Below, one piece after another: positions 10,364 through 17,754 of a stretch of 64,000 nt of DNA. Position 1 is the stretch's first letter, and each line of letters begins with the position of its first letter. The notes below the pieces were generated by a model. It ran no database searches, was not told the DNA's origin, and worked only from the letters and a program-made list of their open reading frames with translations. The position numbers and the translations under genes were made by a program. The stretch is from JBGSYJ01 sp041748075. Lineage in GTDB: Bacteria > Acidobacteriota > Thermoanaerobaculia > Gp7-AA8. The DNA lies in contig JBGTDX010000105.1 in the NCBI GenBank assembly GCA_041748075.1, positions 124,001-188,000 of the forward strand, given 5' to 3'.

Positions 10364-11893
10364 TCAACTCCTGAAGTAAGATCGGTCGAGAGCCCTGTAT
10401 TGAATTGCCTCCGCGAGATGACTCGAGGCTATCTCCTCGCTTTCTCCCAGGTCCGCGATCGTTCTGGCGACCTTGAGTATTCTGTCATAGGCCCGGACGG
10501 AGAGGCCGAGCTGGTCGAGAGCGTTCTCGAGGAGCCGGCGGCAGGTCGCGTCGAGCTGGCAGTACTTTCGGAGATGCCTTGCGGTCATCTCGCCATTGCA
10601 CTGGATGGACGAGCGGTGGAGCCGGGTGCGCTGAATGCTTCGCGCCTGCTCGACCCGTTCCCGGATTCGGGACGAAGACTCTCCCATCACGGTCGACGAG
10701 ATCTCCTCGGCAGTGAGCGCCGGGACCTCGACCTGGAGGTCGATGCGGTCCAGCAGCGGACCGGAGATTTTCGCGAGATACCGGGAGATCTGTGGCGGGC
10801 TGCAGGTGCACTCCCGACGGCTGTCGTTGAAGTAGCCGCACGGACAGGGATTGAGCGCGGCTGCCAGCGTGAACCGGGCCGGGAACGTCAGGCTTCTTGC
10901 TGCGCGGGAGATGGTCACCTGACCATCCTCGAGCGGCTGACGCATGACCTCCAGAACATCGCGGCGGAATTCCGGCAACTCGTCGAGGAAGAGCACACCG
11001 TGATGCGCGAGGCTTACCTCTCCCGGTCTGGGATTGGATCCACCCCCGACCAGACCGGCATTCGAGATCGTGTGATGCGGCGCCCGGAACGGCCGCCGTC
11101 CGATCAGACCTCCACCCGGCGGCAGAACTCCCGCCACAGAGTGGATTTTGGTAGTCTCGATCGCTTCTTCGAGTGACAAGAGCGGAAGAATCGACGGGAG
11201 ACGTTTGGCGAGCATCGTCTTTCCCGATCCCGGCGGCCCGATCATCATCACGTTATGGCCGCCTGCTGCGGCAACTTCCAGCGATCGTTTTGCCTGCGCC
11301 TGCCCGCGGACTTCGGCAAAATCGATCCCGTCCCAGTCTGGAACCTGCTGAGTGACGGAGATCGCGGGCTCGATGCGCGACTCTCCCCGTATGTGATCGA
11401 GAAGTGCCGGGAGATGCGGGACTCCGATGACTCGAACGTTCTCGACGGCGGCAGCTTCGTTGGCATTTGCCAGAGGAACGATCACTTCGCGAACTGTCTG
11501 GTCACGGCTCAAAGCCGCGGAGATCGACAAGGCCCCTCGAATGGGAGCCAGAAGCCCGTCGAGCGAGAGCTCGCCCACGAACAGGCGTCCGTCGATCTGC
11601 TCGTTTCGAACATACTCCGCTGCGCATAGAAGGCCGACGGCGATGGGAAGGTCGAAGCTGGAACCTTCCTTCTTGACATCGGCGGGGGAGAGGTTGATCG
11701 TAACGCTGCCCGGGGGAAACTTCAGACCGCAGTTCGCCATGGCGGAGCGAACGCGCGAATACGCCTCGCGCACGGCGGCATCCGGAAGCCCGACCATCGT
11801 GAAGCCGGGTAACCCTCTTCCCGCGTCGACTTCGATCACAATCCGAACTGCATCAATTCCGAAGGTCGCGGCACTCGACACTTTCGCAAGCAT
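10364..11893 (-). CDS. comM: YifB/ComM-family Mg-chelatase-like AAA+ ATPase
   Basis: A 509-aa protein with the family layout. The N-terminal Lon-protease-like fold includes VEVDAGRGLPGFTMVGLPDAAV and INLSPADVKKEGSSFDLPIA. The AAA+ core has Walker A GPPGSGKTMLAKRLP and Walker B GVLFLDELPEF. There is a Cys cluster CPCGYFNDSRRECTC, and the C-terminal Mg_chelatase_C region contains LSVRAYDRILKVARTIADL. ComM is a hexameric branch-migration helicase that helps integrate transformed DNA. Together with comF elsewhere in the window this hints at natural competence, though these two genes are widespread in non-competent bacteria too. The frame is open to 12061; the ATG at 11893 gives the usual length (MLAKVSSAATFGIDA start). 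Confidence 0.94.
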   Translation of the reverse strand: MLAKVSSAATFGIDAVRIVIEVDAGRGLPGFTMVGLPDAAVREAYSRVRSAMANCGLKFPPGSVTINLSPADVKKEGSSFDLPIAVGLLCAAEYVRNEQIDGRLFVGELSLDGLLAPIRGALSISAALSRDQTVREVIVPLANANEAAAVENVRVIGVPHLPALLDHIRGESRIEPAISVTQQVPDWDGIDFAEVRGQAQAKRSLEVAAAGGHNVMMIGPPGSGKTMLAKRLPSILPLLSLEEAIETTKIHSVAGVLPPGGGLIGRRPFRAPHHTISNAGLVGGGSNPRPGEVSLAHHGVLFLDELPEFRRDVLEVMRQPLEDGQVTISRAARSLTFPARFTLAAALNPCPCGYFNDSRRECTCSPPQISRYLAKISGPLLDRIDLQVEVPALTAEEISSTVMGESSSRIRERVEQARSIQRTRLHRSSIQCNGEMTARHLRKYCQLDATCRRLLENALDQLGLSVRAYDRILKVARTIADLGESEEIASSHLAEAIQYRALDRSYFRS

Positions 11894-12138
11894 GACTCTT
11901 GCGACCCACGGAAGTCCCTGGCCCGCGAGAGTACCTCGGAAAAACACACCGAGGCAAGAGAATCGAGCTGCTCTCGGAACCGCGCGCTTCGTCTCCAGAT
12001 TCAACCAGTTTTCCTCGGAGTCGCTTCGAGGCTGCCAGAAAATGTCTCCCCCCGTGTACAAGCATCATGTCTGTCAGTTATTTAAGCCAGATTTCCGGTA
12101 TCGAAAATTGAGATGAGCTCCCGGCATCTAATCTTCCG

Positions 12139-12198
12139 ATGAAATGCGTTTCATTCAGACTGATCGAATATCCCGCACTTTTGTTGTGTTATTCGATC
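12139..12198. promoter_or_regulatory. Two inverted repeats in the 408-bp comM/12301 intergenic region
   Basis: ATGAAA-TGCG-TTTCAT (12139-12154) and GATCGAATA-N19-TATTCGATC (12162-12170 and 12190-12198) are exact inverted repeats in an AT-rich gap of 11894-12300 between divergent genes. They sit just upstream of a good promoter and could be operator sites. Nothing else recognisable lies in the gap. Confidence 0.4.
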
Positions 12199-12220
12199 GG
12201 CCAATACGTCACGGTAAATG

Positions 12221-12250
12221 TTGACAAAATGGGTGAGGTTTTTATCTAAT
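12221..12250 (+). promoter_or_regulatory. Sigma-70 type promoter for the 12301 gene
   Basis: TTGACA at 12221-12226, spacer of 18, TCTAAT at 12245-12250. The -35 is a perfect consensus match and the -10 matches 5 of 6. Transcription would begin about 40 bases before the ATG at 12301. Confidence 0.6.
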
Positions 12251-12300
12251 AGCCGCACACGTCTCAGAGAGCGGCGCCGTGATGGGTGAGGAGATGGAGC

Positions 12301-12681
12301 ATGTCGTTTGAAAAATGGGTTCCCCAACCCGATTTTGATAACTTCCCCGCATCTGCGACGATCGTGCAGTCCCGCCTCATCCGCCTTCCCTCGCCGGTGG
12401 CCAATATGCTGCGTCTCCGCGGCAAGACAAGCGCACATCTTTTCTACGACAAAAAGAGGAAGATCATCGGGATCAAACCATCCGATCGCAAGGAAGAAGG
12501 CACCGCCAAGATCCGCCAGTCAGACAAATCGACGTCGATTCACGTACCGAATTTTTTTCGTTCGTACCAGATCGACGTCCCGGGCATCAAACGGTTTCAC
12601 TGTTGGTATGACGAGAAGGAACGGATGGCGATGATCGACATCTCGAAGCCCTCGCCGCGCGGCCGGCCTGCCGGAACGTAG
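12301..12681 (+). CDS. Unknown protein with two AbrB-like half repeats
   Basis: A 126-aa soluble protein; the start at ATG 12301 follows GAGGAG. I do not know a named family. It has an internal duplication: residues about 28-60 (RLPSPVANMLRLRGKT, then HLFYDKKRKIIGIKP) align with about 78-112 (IHVPNFFRSYQIDVPG, then HCWYDEKERMAMIDI). Each unit has the pattern P...hydrophobic helix...YDxKxxxIxI. This is the layout of a swapped-hairpin AbrB/MazE-like DNA-binding half, so a single-chain pseudo-dimer regulator is possible. It has a dedicated strong promoter with inverted repeats upstream, which would suit autoregulation. No toxin gene is adjacent. Confidence 0.6.
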   Translation: MSFEKWVPQPDFDNFPASATIVQSRLIRLPSPVANMLRLRGKTSAHLFYDKKRKIIGIKPSDRKEEGTAKIRQSDKSTSIHVPNFFRSYQIDVPGIKRFHCWYDEKERMAMIDISKPSPRGRPAGT

Positions 12682-12695
12682 CTCAGGTCCTGTCG

Positions 12696-12992
12696 TTACT
12701 CGGTTCCAGCCAATCGGACCCTCATCTTCGGTAAGATGCTGAGGATCCTCATCCGAGGGGCGAGGCGCTGGCCACGAACCGTGGCGTCCAGGTGGAGAAC
12801 GCTGATCACGATTGCCACGTTTCCCCGGAGCGCAAACGTCTCGGGTTCCACCCGCAGGCTCTCTACTCGTAGCGCCCCTTCCTTCCTGTACGGCATGGCA
12901 ACCACCTTTGCCTTGGTTTCGACGGCGCCATTCATGACCACGAAATGAAACTCTTCGGCCATGAGCTCGTCCAGAGCCTCGAACCGAGGAAA
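12696..12992 (-). pseudogene. Remnant of an NTF2/SnoaL-like (DUF4440-type) protein
   Basis: The visible 98 codons (FPRFEALDELMAEEFHFVVM, then VETKAKVVAMP, LRVESLRVEPETFALRGNVAIVIS) follow the DUF4440 pattern: LDxLMAxxFxFV, NGxxxTKAxxxA, ESLxxxxxxxRxxGxVAVV, and a final RIL..MRVRLA strand. The first helix of the fold is missing. Only about 20 codons lie between the in-frame TGA and ATG 12962, with no start or ribosome-binding site in a proper place. The family usually has about 120-130 residues. It is likely a decayed gene, though a short active start at 12962 cannot be excluded. Confidence 0.5.
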
Positions 12993-13115
12993 GTATAGAT
13001 GCCGGGGATGAGGCCCGAACGATCCGGCTCATGCATCAGCTCCTGCTGCGTCTAATGTTCCTGCGGTTCAACGGCGAGAACCGCCCGGACAAAGTGTAGA
13101 GTGGTTTCCCGAGGT

Positions 13116-14495
13116 TCACCGCCTGCCGCGCACCCTTCGGGCCGCCGGACCGACCTCCGCCGTCTCCAGGTCGTGAATCGTCAAAAGGTGCTTCCATGAC
13201 ATCAGGTTGTAGTGAAATGGCATTCCTTCCCACATGTAGGCTTCGGTCTTTGCTGCGTTGTTCGCAAAGAACGGCAAAAGGGAAGCCAGCGGGATGCTGG
13301 TGTCGTAGCTGTCGTTGATCTCCCGGATGAACTCATTTGCAATGATCGTGTAACCGATGTCCGTCGGATGAAACCCGTCATTGCTGAAGATCCCGCCGGT
13401 GAGAAATGATGCGTTGAGCGTGACGCCGGCGAAATGAAGCCCCGCTCGAATCCTGTTGAGCGCGTCCTGAACGTCGACCATCGGTATGTTGCGCGAGGCC
13501 GCCGCGGCGCTGATCACCGCATTCACCTCGGATACCCTCGCATTGATCGCGGCGATCTCCGCCGGATCGAGCACGACGGCATTCGGCAAAGGCCGTCCGA
13601 CATTCGGCAGTCCGGGAAACGCGGGTGCGAGCGCCGCCGGAATTCCAAAACCGCTTGCAAGGAACGTCGAGGCGGGAAGCATGACGAGCGATCCCGGTGT
13701 GAGCTGTCCAACCGTACCGTCTCCGAGCTCGGCGATGAAGAAGATCGGCTGTCCGCCGGGACCAGGCACGGGAAGATTCGTTGCCGGGTTCACGAGAAAG
13801 GGAGGAATCGTATTCGCGTAGGGGAGGGCGGTTACATCGGCCACGCCCCCAACGACCATCCCGGCGTTTGGCGCGCCGGCGACGAGGCGGTCGAGAAGCA
13901 AGTTGTAATCGCGTGTGAAATCGGCCAGAGGCGTCAGCGCTGCAGGAGTGCCTGCAAGCACGGCACCGAGGACGTCATTCCCCCCGATCCAGACGCTGAT
14001 GAACGTCGGGTTGAGAGCGAGCGCCTGATCGGCGGCAGTTCCGAGGCCGCGCAGCACGATCTGGTAGAACGGATTCGAGCTTTGCGTAGCGCCGGTATTC
14101 GTGATCAGGTTGCCCGCGCGCGCTCCGGGAATCGAGAGATTGTTGTACGGCCGCGGAAGATTGAGATTGATCGGGCTGCCATTCTGTGACGACTTCCGGA
14201 CGAATGTGATGGGCGAGAGGCTCGTGAGAACCAGCTCGGGCGGAATCCCGGGCTCGCTGATCAGTGGCTGTTGAAAGTCGGGGGCGCCGGCCTGTCGCGC
14301 GATGACTGCCGGATAGCTGAACTGCTGATGACTGATCACCAGAGAATCATTCGAATAGCCGGCGCCGTAGCTGTCGCCCAGCGCGACGTATCGCGAGAAA
14401 TCAGCAGATCCCCGCTGAGCGAACATCGGCGCTGCAACGACTGCGAAAAAAACGAATCCGATGCTGAGTCCGAGAAGGTTTCGTTTCGGGGTCAT
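13116..14495 (-). CDS. Secreted SGNH/GDSL-type esterase
   Basis: A 459-aa protein with a signal peptide (MTPKRNLLGLSIGFVFFAVV, then PMFAQ) and SGNH hydrolase blocks. Block I is YVALGDSYGAGY (catalytic Ser in GDSYG), block III is SVWIGGNDVLGAVL (GND), and block V is DGFHPTDIGYTIIANEF (Asp and His in DGFHP). Such enzymes hydrolyse lipid or carbohydrate esters outside the cytoplasm. The start at 14495 has AAGGAG 8 bases upstream; the frame is open to 14519. It is 24 bp downstream of the FadL-type porin stop and on the same strand. An exported lipase plus a fatty-acid porin make a plausible lipid-uptake unit, which is inference. Confidence 0.9.
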   Translation of the reverse strand: MTPKRNLLGLSIGFVFFAVVAAPMFAQRGSADFSRYVALGDSYGAGYSNDSLVISHQQFSYPAVIARQAGAPDFQQPLISEPGIPPELVLTSLSPITFVRKSSQNGSPINLNLPRPYNNLSIPGARAGNLITNTGATQSSNPFYQIVLRGLGTAADQALALNPTFISVWIGGNDVLGAVLAGTPAALTPLADFTRDYNLLLDRLVAGAPNAGMVVGGVADVTALPYANTIPPFLVNPATNLPVPGPGGQPIFFIAELGDGTVGQLTPGSLVMLPASTFLASGFGIPAALAPAFPGLPNVGRPLPNAVVLDPAEIAAINARVSEVNAVISAAAASRNIPMVDVQDALNRIRAGLHFAGVTLNASFLTGGIFSNDGFHPTDIGYTIIANEFIREINDSYDTSIPLASLLPFFANNAAKTEAYMWEGMPFHYNLMSWKHLLTIHDLETAEVGPAARRVRGRR

Positions 14496-14519
14496 GAAGG
14501 GCTCTCCTTTGAGCACCAT

Positions 14520-15821
14520 TTAGAATGAGTATCCGAGGTTGAGGGTGACGAGATTCGCGGTCGTGCGGTAGGTTCCGTTGAAGTTGTCAACGTTGAGGCC
14601 CCTGGTGTCGCGCTCTTTGAAATGAACCACCATGTGCGCGGCGTCCACGCGCCAGTGCTCACCTCTGAAGCCGATTCCGTACGTCACGCCGATCCGATCG
14701 GCGTCCGGAAGGAGTGGCCCGACGACCTCGGTGTCCTGCGGGTTTTCGTCGTAAACCGCTCCGAGGCTGACGTCCCAGCGTTCCGTTACGGGACGGGTAC
14801 CTCCGAGCCGATACGACCAGGTGTCGTTCCAGTTCTGATCGATTCCGATGTTGTTCGCTGGCGTCTGATCGAATACGACTTCGAGACGATCGAACTCACT
14901 CCACGTTGCACGCACCGCGTCGAATTCGATGGTCCAGTTCGGGACGAGAGTCGTCGCAATCCCGAGATGAGTCAGCGAAGGAAACGGAACGGAGGTCGTG
15001 ATCCCCTGATTCGGAGGAAGCGCTGTTGCCCGGATGATCGCATCGAGTTGCGGGTTGCCGGTCGATATCTGTTCGAACTCGGCGGTCCCGTCCTTGAAAT
15101 CGATCTCCATGTCCGTCCGATGGGAGATTCCGATTCTCCAGTTCTCGGCGGGCACGAAGATCACGCCCAGGTTGAAACCGACGTCGGCCTCCCAGTCGGT
15201 GTCGAGCTGGACTTCAGCGACGTCGACGATCCGCTGGGTGAATGGATTGATCGCAGGAATGTAGCGCTCGAGGATGACGCGTGCACGGCGGTACTCGACG
15301 CCGGCGCCGATCGCGAAGCGATCATTCGAAGTCTTCCATGCGAATGACGGCTGAATCGAAGCCGTCTTCAACTGGGCATCCTGAGAGATGAAGCGGCCCG
15401 GGAAAGTCGCGCCGTCCGCCCAGTCTGTTCGAAGGCCGAACGCCGCGAACTGCGCGAGTCCGAACGTCATGTTCTCGCCAATCGGAATGACGGCGTACGT
15501 GGTGGGGATGATGAAGTTGTGACTGGCGAATCTGGACCGCGCTTCCTCTCCGGGAAAGCTGCTGGGATCGCCTTCGAAACTGGCATTGAAGGTGATCCAG
15601 GTGCCGCCTGTCATGGCCGCGAGACGTCGCTGATACGCAATTCCTGCCACGTTGTAGAACATGGCGCTCGGATCGTCCGCGGTCGCGGCGAACGCGCCGG
15701 CCATCGAGGTCGCCCGCGCGCCCTGTTCAAAAATCGAATAGCCGGAGCCATGGGCGAGGGCCGTCGTGAGCAGCGTGGCCGACAATGCGAGTCCGATACG
15801 TTTGAAGTGCAGGGATTGCAA
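14520..15821 (-). CDS. OmpP1/FadL-family outer-membrane long-chain fatty acid transporter
   Basis: A 433-aa porin: signal peptide RIGLALSATLLTTALAHG, then the FadL-typical mature start SGYSIFEQGARATSMAGAFA and DDPSAMFYNVAGIAY (the hatch region), followed by about fourteen amphipathic strands. It ends with YRTTANLVTLNLGYSF, with terminal Phe as for barrel-assembly recognition. The frame is open to 15974 into the upstream repeat. The real start is a TTG at 15821, because AGGAGG lies 7 bases before it and it begins right at the signal peptide. It is the first gene of a probable operon with the SGNH esterase. Confidence 0.92.
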   Translation of the reverse strand: MQSLHFKRIGLALSATLLTTALAHGSGYSIFEQGARATSMAGAFAATADDPSAMFYNVAGIAYQRRLAAMTGGTWITFNASFEGDPSSFPGEEARSRFASHNFIIPTTYAVIPIGENMTFGLAQFAAFGLRTDWADGATFPGRFISQDAQLKTASIQPSFAWKTSNDRFAIGAGVEYRRARVILERYIPAINPFTQRIVDVAEVQLDTDWEADVGFNLGVIFVPAENWRIGISHRTDMEIDFKDGTAEFEQISTGNPQLDAIIRATALPPNQGITTSVPFPSLTHLGIATTLVPNWTIEFDAVRATWSEFDRLEVVFDQTPANNIGIDQNWNDTWSYRLGGTRPVTERWDVSLGAVYDENPQDTEVVGPLLPDADRIGVTYGIGFRGEHWRVDAAHMVVHFKERDTRGLNVDNFNGTYRTTANLVTLNLGYSF

Positions 15822-15918
15822 AGGGATACCTCCTATGTGAAACAGGCGGATCGGCTGAGATGACGGCGGAATTCTAGCACCGCACCGGACGGACAACAGG
15901 GTCAAGTTAACGCACGAA

Positions 15919-16004
15919 GTGTCATCCTGAGCGTAGCGAAGGATCCTCCCAACATCGGGATGTACCAGTTGCAAGGGGATCCTTCGCTGCGCTCAGGATG
16001 ACAC
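15919..16004. repeat. Long intergenic inverted repeat (TCATCCTGAGCG...GGATCC type)
   Basis: The left arm 15919-15946 and right arm 15977-16004 are 28-base reverse complements with a single mismatch, separated by 30 bases. The sequence GTGTCATCCTGAGC, then AGCGAAGGATCC, belongs to a recurrent REP-like palindrome seen in many environmental bacterial genomes. It stands between the fadL promoter region and the end of gatB. Confidence 0.85.
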
Positions 16005-16077
16005 GTGCGCCTGCGCAGACCTTAAGCTGACGCCCGTGGGACCGAATTGGCCGGGACCGCTGAGATTCTGTTCGGAC

Positions 16078-17532
16078 TCATTTTTCTTCGTCCAGCAGTT
16101 CGCGGAGGATCTTCCGCGCGAGCTCGGGATTTGCCTTCCCGCCGGTAGCCTTCATCAGCTGTCCCACGAAGAAGCCGAACAGCGCGTCCCGGCCCGAGCG
16201 GTACTGCTCGACCTGTTTGCCACTCGACTCGATGACTCGAAGCGCGGCTTCCCGGATTGCCACGGGGTCGGAGAGCTGTCCGAGTCCCCTTCTCTCGACG
16301 ATCTCTGCCGGGCTCTCCTTCGTCACCGACATCTCGTCGAATACTTCTTTTGCAACTTTTCCGTTGATCGTTCCGTCTTCCACCATCCGGATGAGGGATC
16401 CCAGACGCTCAGGGCGAACGGGGTACTCCATGATGGAGAGGCGCTGGTCATTGAGCACGCGCAACACTTCGTTCTTGACCCAGTTCGCAGCCGCCCTTCC
16501 GTTCCCCGCGACCCGGACGGTCTCCTCGAAGTATTCAGCCAGCTCGCGGGTCGAAGCGAGTGTTTCCGCTTCGCCGGCAGGAATTCCGAACGACTCTTCA
16601 AACCGCTCCGCCCGAGCTCGGGGCAACTCGGGAACGGTGGACCGGATCTGCTCGATCCAATCCCGTTCGATGATGAGAGGAAGCAGATCCGGCTCAGGAA
16701 AGTAGCGATAGTCGTGCGCTTCCTCTTTCGAGCGCATCGACCTCGTCACACCTGCCACGGAATCGAACAGCCGCGTCTCCTGCACGATACGCTCACCTCG
16801 CTCGAGCAACTCGATCTGACGTCGCGTCTCGAATTCGATCGCGCGTCCAAGAAACCGGAAGGAGTTCAGGTTCTTGACTTCCGCCCGCGTCCCGTAGGGC
16901 TCTCCCGCTCGCCGGACCGAAACGTTGGCGTCGCAGCGGAGCGAGCCTTCTTCCATATTGCCGTCACAGACGTCTGTATACATGAGGATCTGCCGCAGGC
17001 GGTTCAGGTAGGCGATTGCCTCTTCCGCCGAGCGGACATCGGGCTCGCTGACGATTTCGATCAGCGGAACGCCGGCGCGGTTGAGATCAACCAGCGAAGA
17101 GTGTTCATCGCTCCGGGCGGTTCCTGGAGTCTCATGGACCAGCTTGCCCGCATCCTCCTCGAGGTGGATGCGGGTGAGCCGGATCACTTTTTCGCCCGAT
17201 GAAACCCGAATTGAAAGTTGTCCGCCGGTTGCAAGCGGATGGTCGAACTGCGAGATCTGGTAACCCTTGGGGAGGTCGGGGTAAAAATAATTTTTCCTGG
17301 CAAAGATCGATCGTTCGTGAATTGTGCAGTCGACCGCAGCGCCCATGCGGGTGGCCAGCTCGACGGCGCGCGCGTTGAGCACCGGCAGCGCGCCGGGATA
17401 GCCAAGGCAGACGGGGCAGATTTGTGTATTGGGGCTTGCCCCGAAGGCGGTGGAACAGCCGCAGAACAGTTTGCTCCTGGTCAGAAGTCGGGCGTGAACC
17501 TCCAGCCCGATGACGGTTTCCCATGCGGCCAT
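16078..17532 (-). CDS. gatB: Asp-tRNA(Asn)/Glu-tRNA(Gln) amidotransferase subunit B
   Basis: A 484-aa protein starting MAAWETVIGLEVHARLLT. It has the zinc cysteines FCGCS and CPVCLGYPG of the cradle domain, and family signatures including FYPDLPKGYQISQ, HLEEDAGKLVHE, DLNRAGVPLIEIVSEPD and DVCDGNMEEGSLRCDANVS. The Yqey-like C-terminal tRNA-binding domain ends GKANPELARKILRELL. GatB phosphorylates and helps amidate mischarged Glu-tRNA(Gln)/Asp-tRNA(Asn) with GatA and GatC, which are not in the window. The frame opens at 17571, but ATG 17532 gives the normal N-terminus. Both length and motifs are standard. Confidence 0.98.
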   Translation of the reverse strand: MAAWETVIGLEVHARLLTRSKLFCGCSTAFGASPNTQICPVCLGYPGALPVLNARAVELATRMGAAVDCTIHERSIFARKNYFYPDLPKGYQISQFDHPLATGGQLSIRVSSGEKVIRLTRIHLEEDAGKLVHETPGTARSDEHSSLVDLNRAGVPLIEIVSEPDVRSAEEAIAYLNRLRQILMYTDVCDGNMEEGSLRCDANVSVRRAGEPYGTRAEVKNLNSFRFLGRAIEFETRRQIELLERGERIVQETRLFDSVAGVTRSMRSKEEAHDYRYFPEPDLLPLIIERDWIEQIRSTVPELPRARAERFEESFGIPAGEAETLASTRELAEYFEETVRVAGNGRAAANWVKNEVLRVLNDQRLSIMEYPVRPERLGSLIRMVEDGTINGKVAKEVFDEMSVTKESPAEIVERRGLGQLSDPVAIREAALRVIESSGKQVEQYRSGRDALFGFFVGQLMKATGGKANPELARKILRELLDEEK

Positions 17533-17721
17533 GGGCGGCGAGTATAACAACGCCCGGGGGAGGCGTTCCAAAGTTGGAAAAACGGGAGGCGACCCGTCTA
17601 AAGTGAGGTCTGCGACGTCAACGGACGTTTGACAGATCCTTGACGGGATATCGGGAAACTTCGCTTCACGGCCGCGACTGAAGGCTCAGTCACGGCGGGC
17701 GCCATGAAGGTGTCAGGGGTT

Positions 17722-17744
17722 CCCGGCCGGATATGCCGGCCGGG
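17722..17744 (+). promoter_or_regulatory. GC-rich hairpin covering the likely ribosome-binding site of the GGDEF gene
   Basis: CCCGGCCGG (17722-17730) and CCGGCCGGG (17736-17744) are a perfect 9-bp stem with an ATATG loop. The right arm includes most of GGGAG (17742-17746), the best Shine-Dalgarno for the ATG at 17755. The hairpin could repress translation. If the gene instead starts at ATG 17704, this is simply coding sequence. Confidence 0.4.
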
Positions 17745-17754
17745 AGCGATGTGG

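Noticed and set aside
16036..17202. 388-codon plus-strand frame over gatB
   Set aside because: gatB on the minus strand has full motifs; this frame has none.
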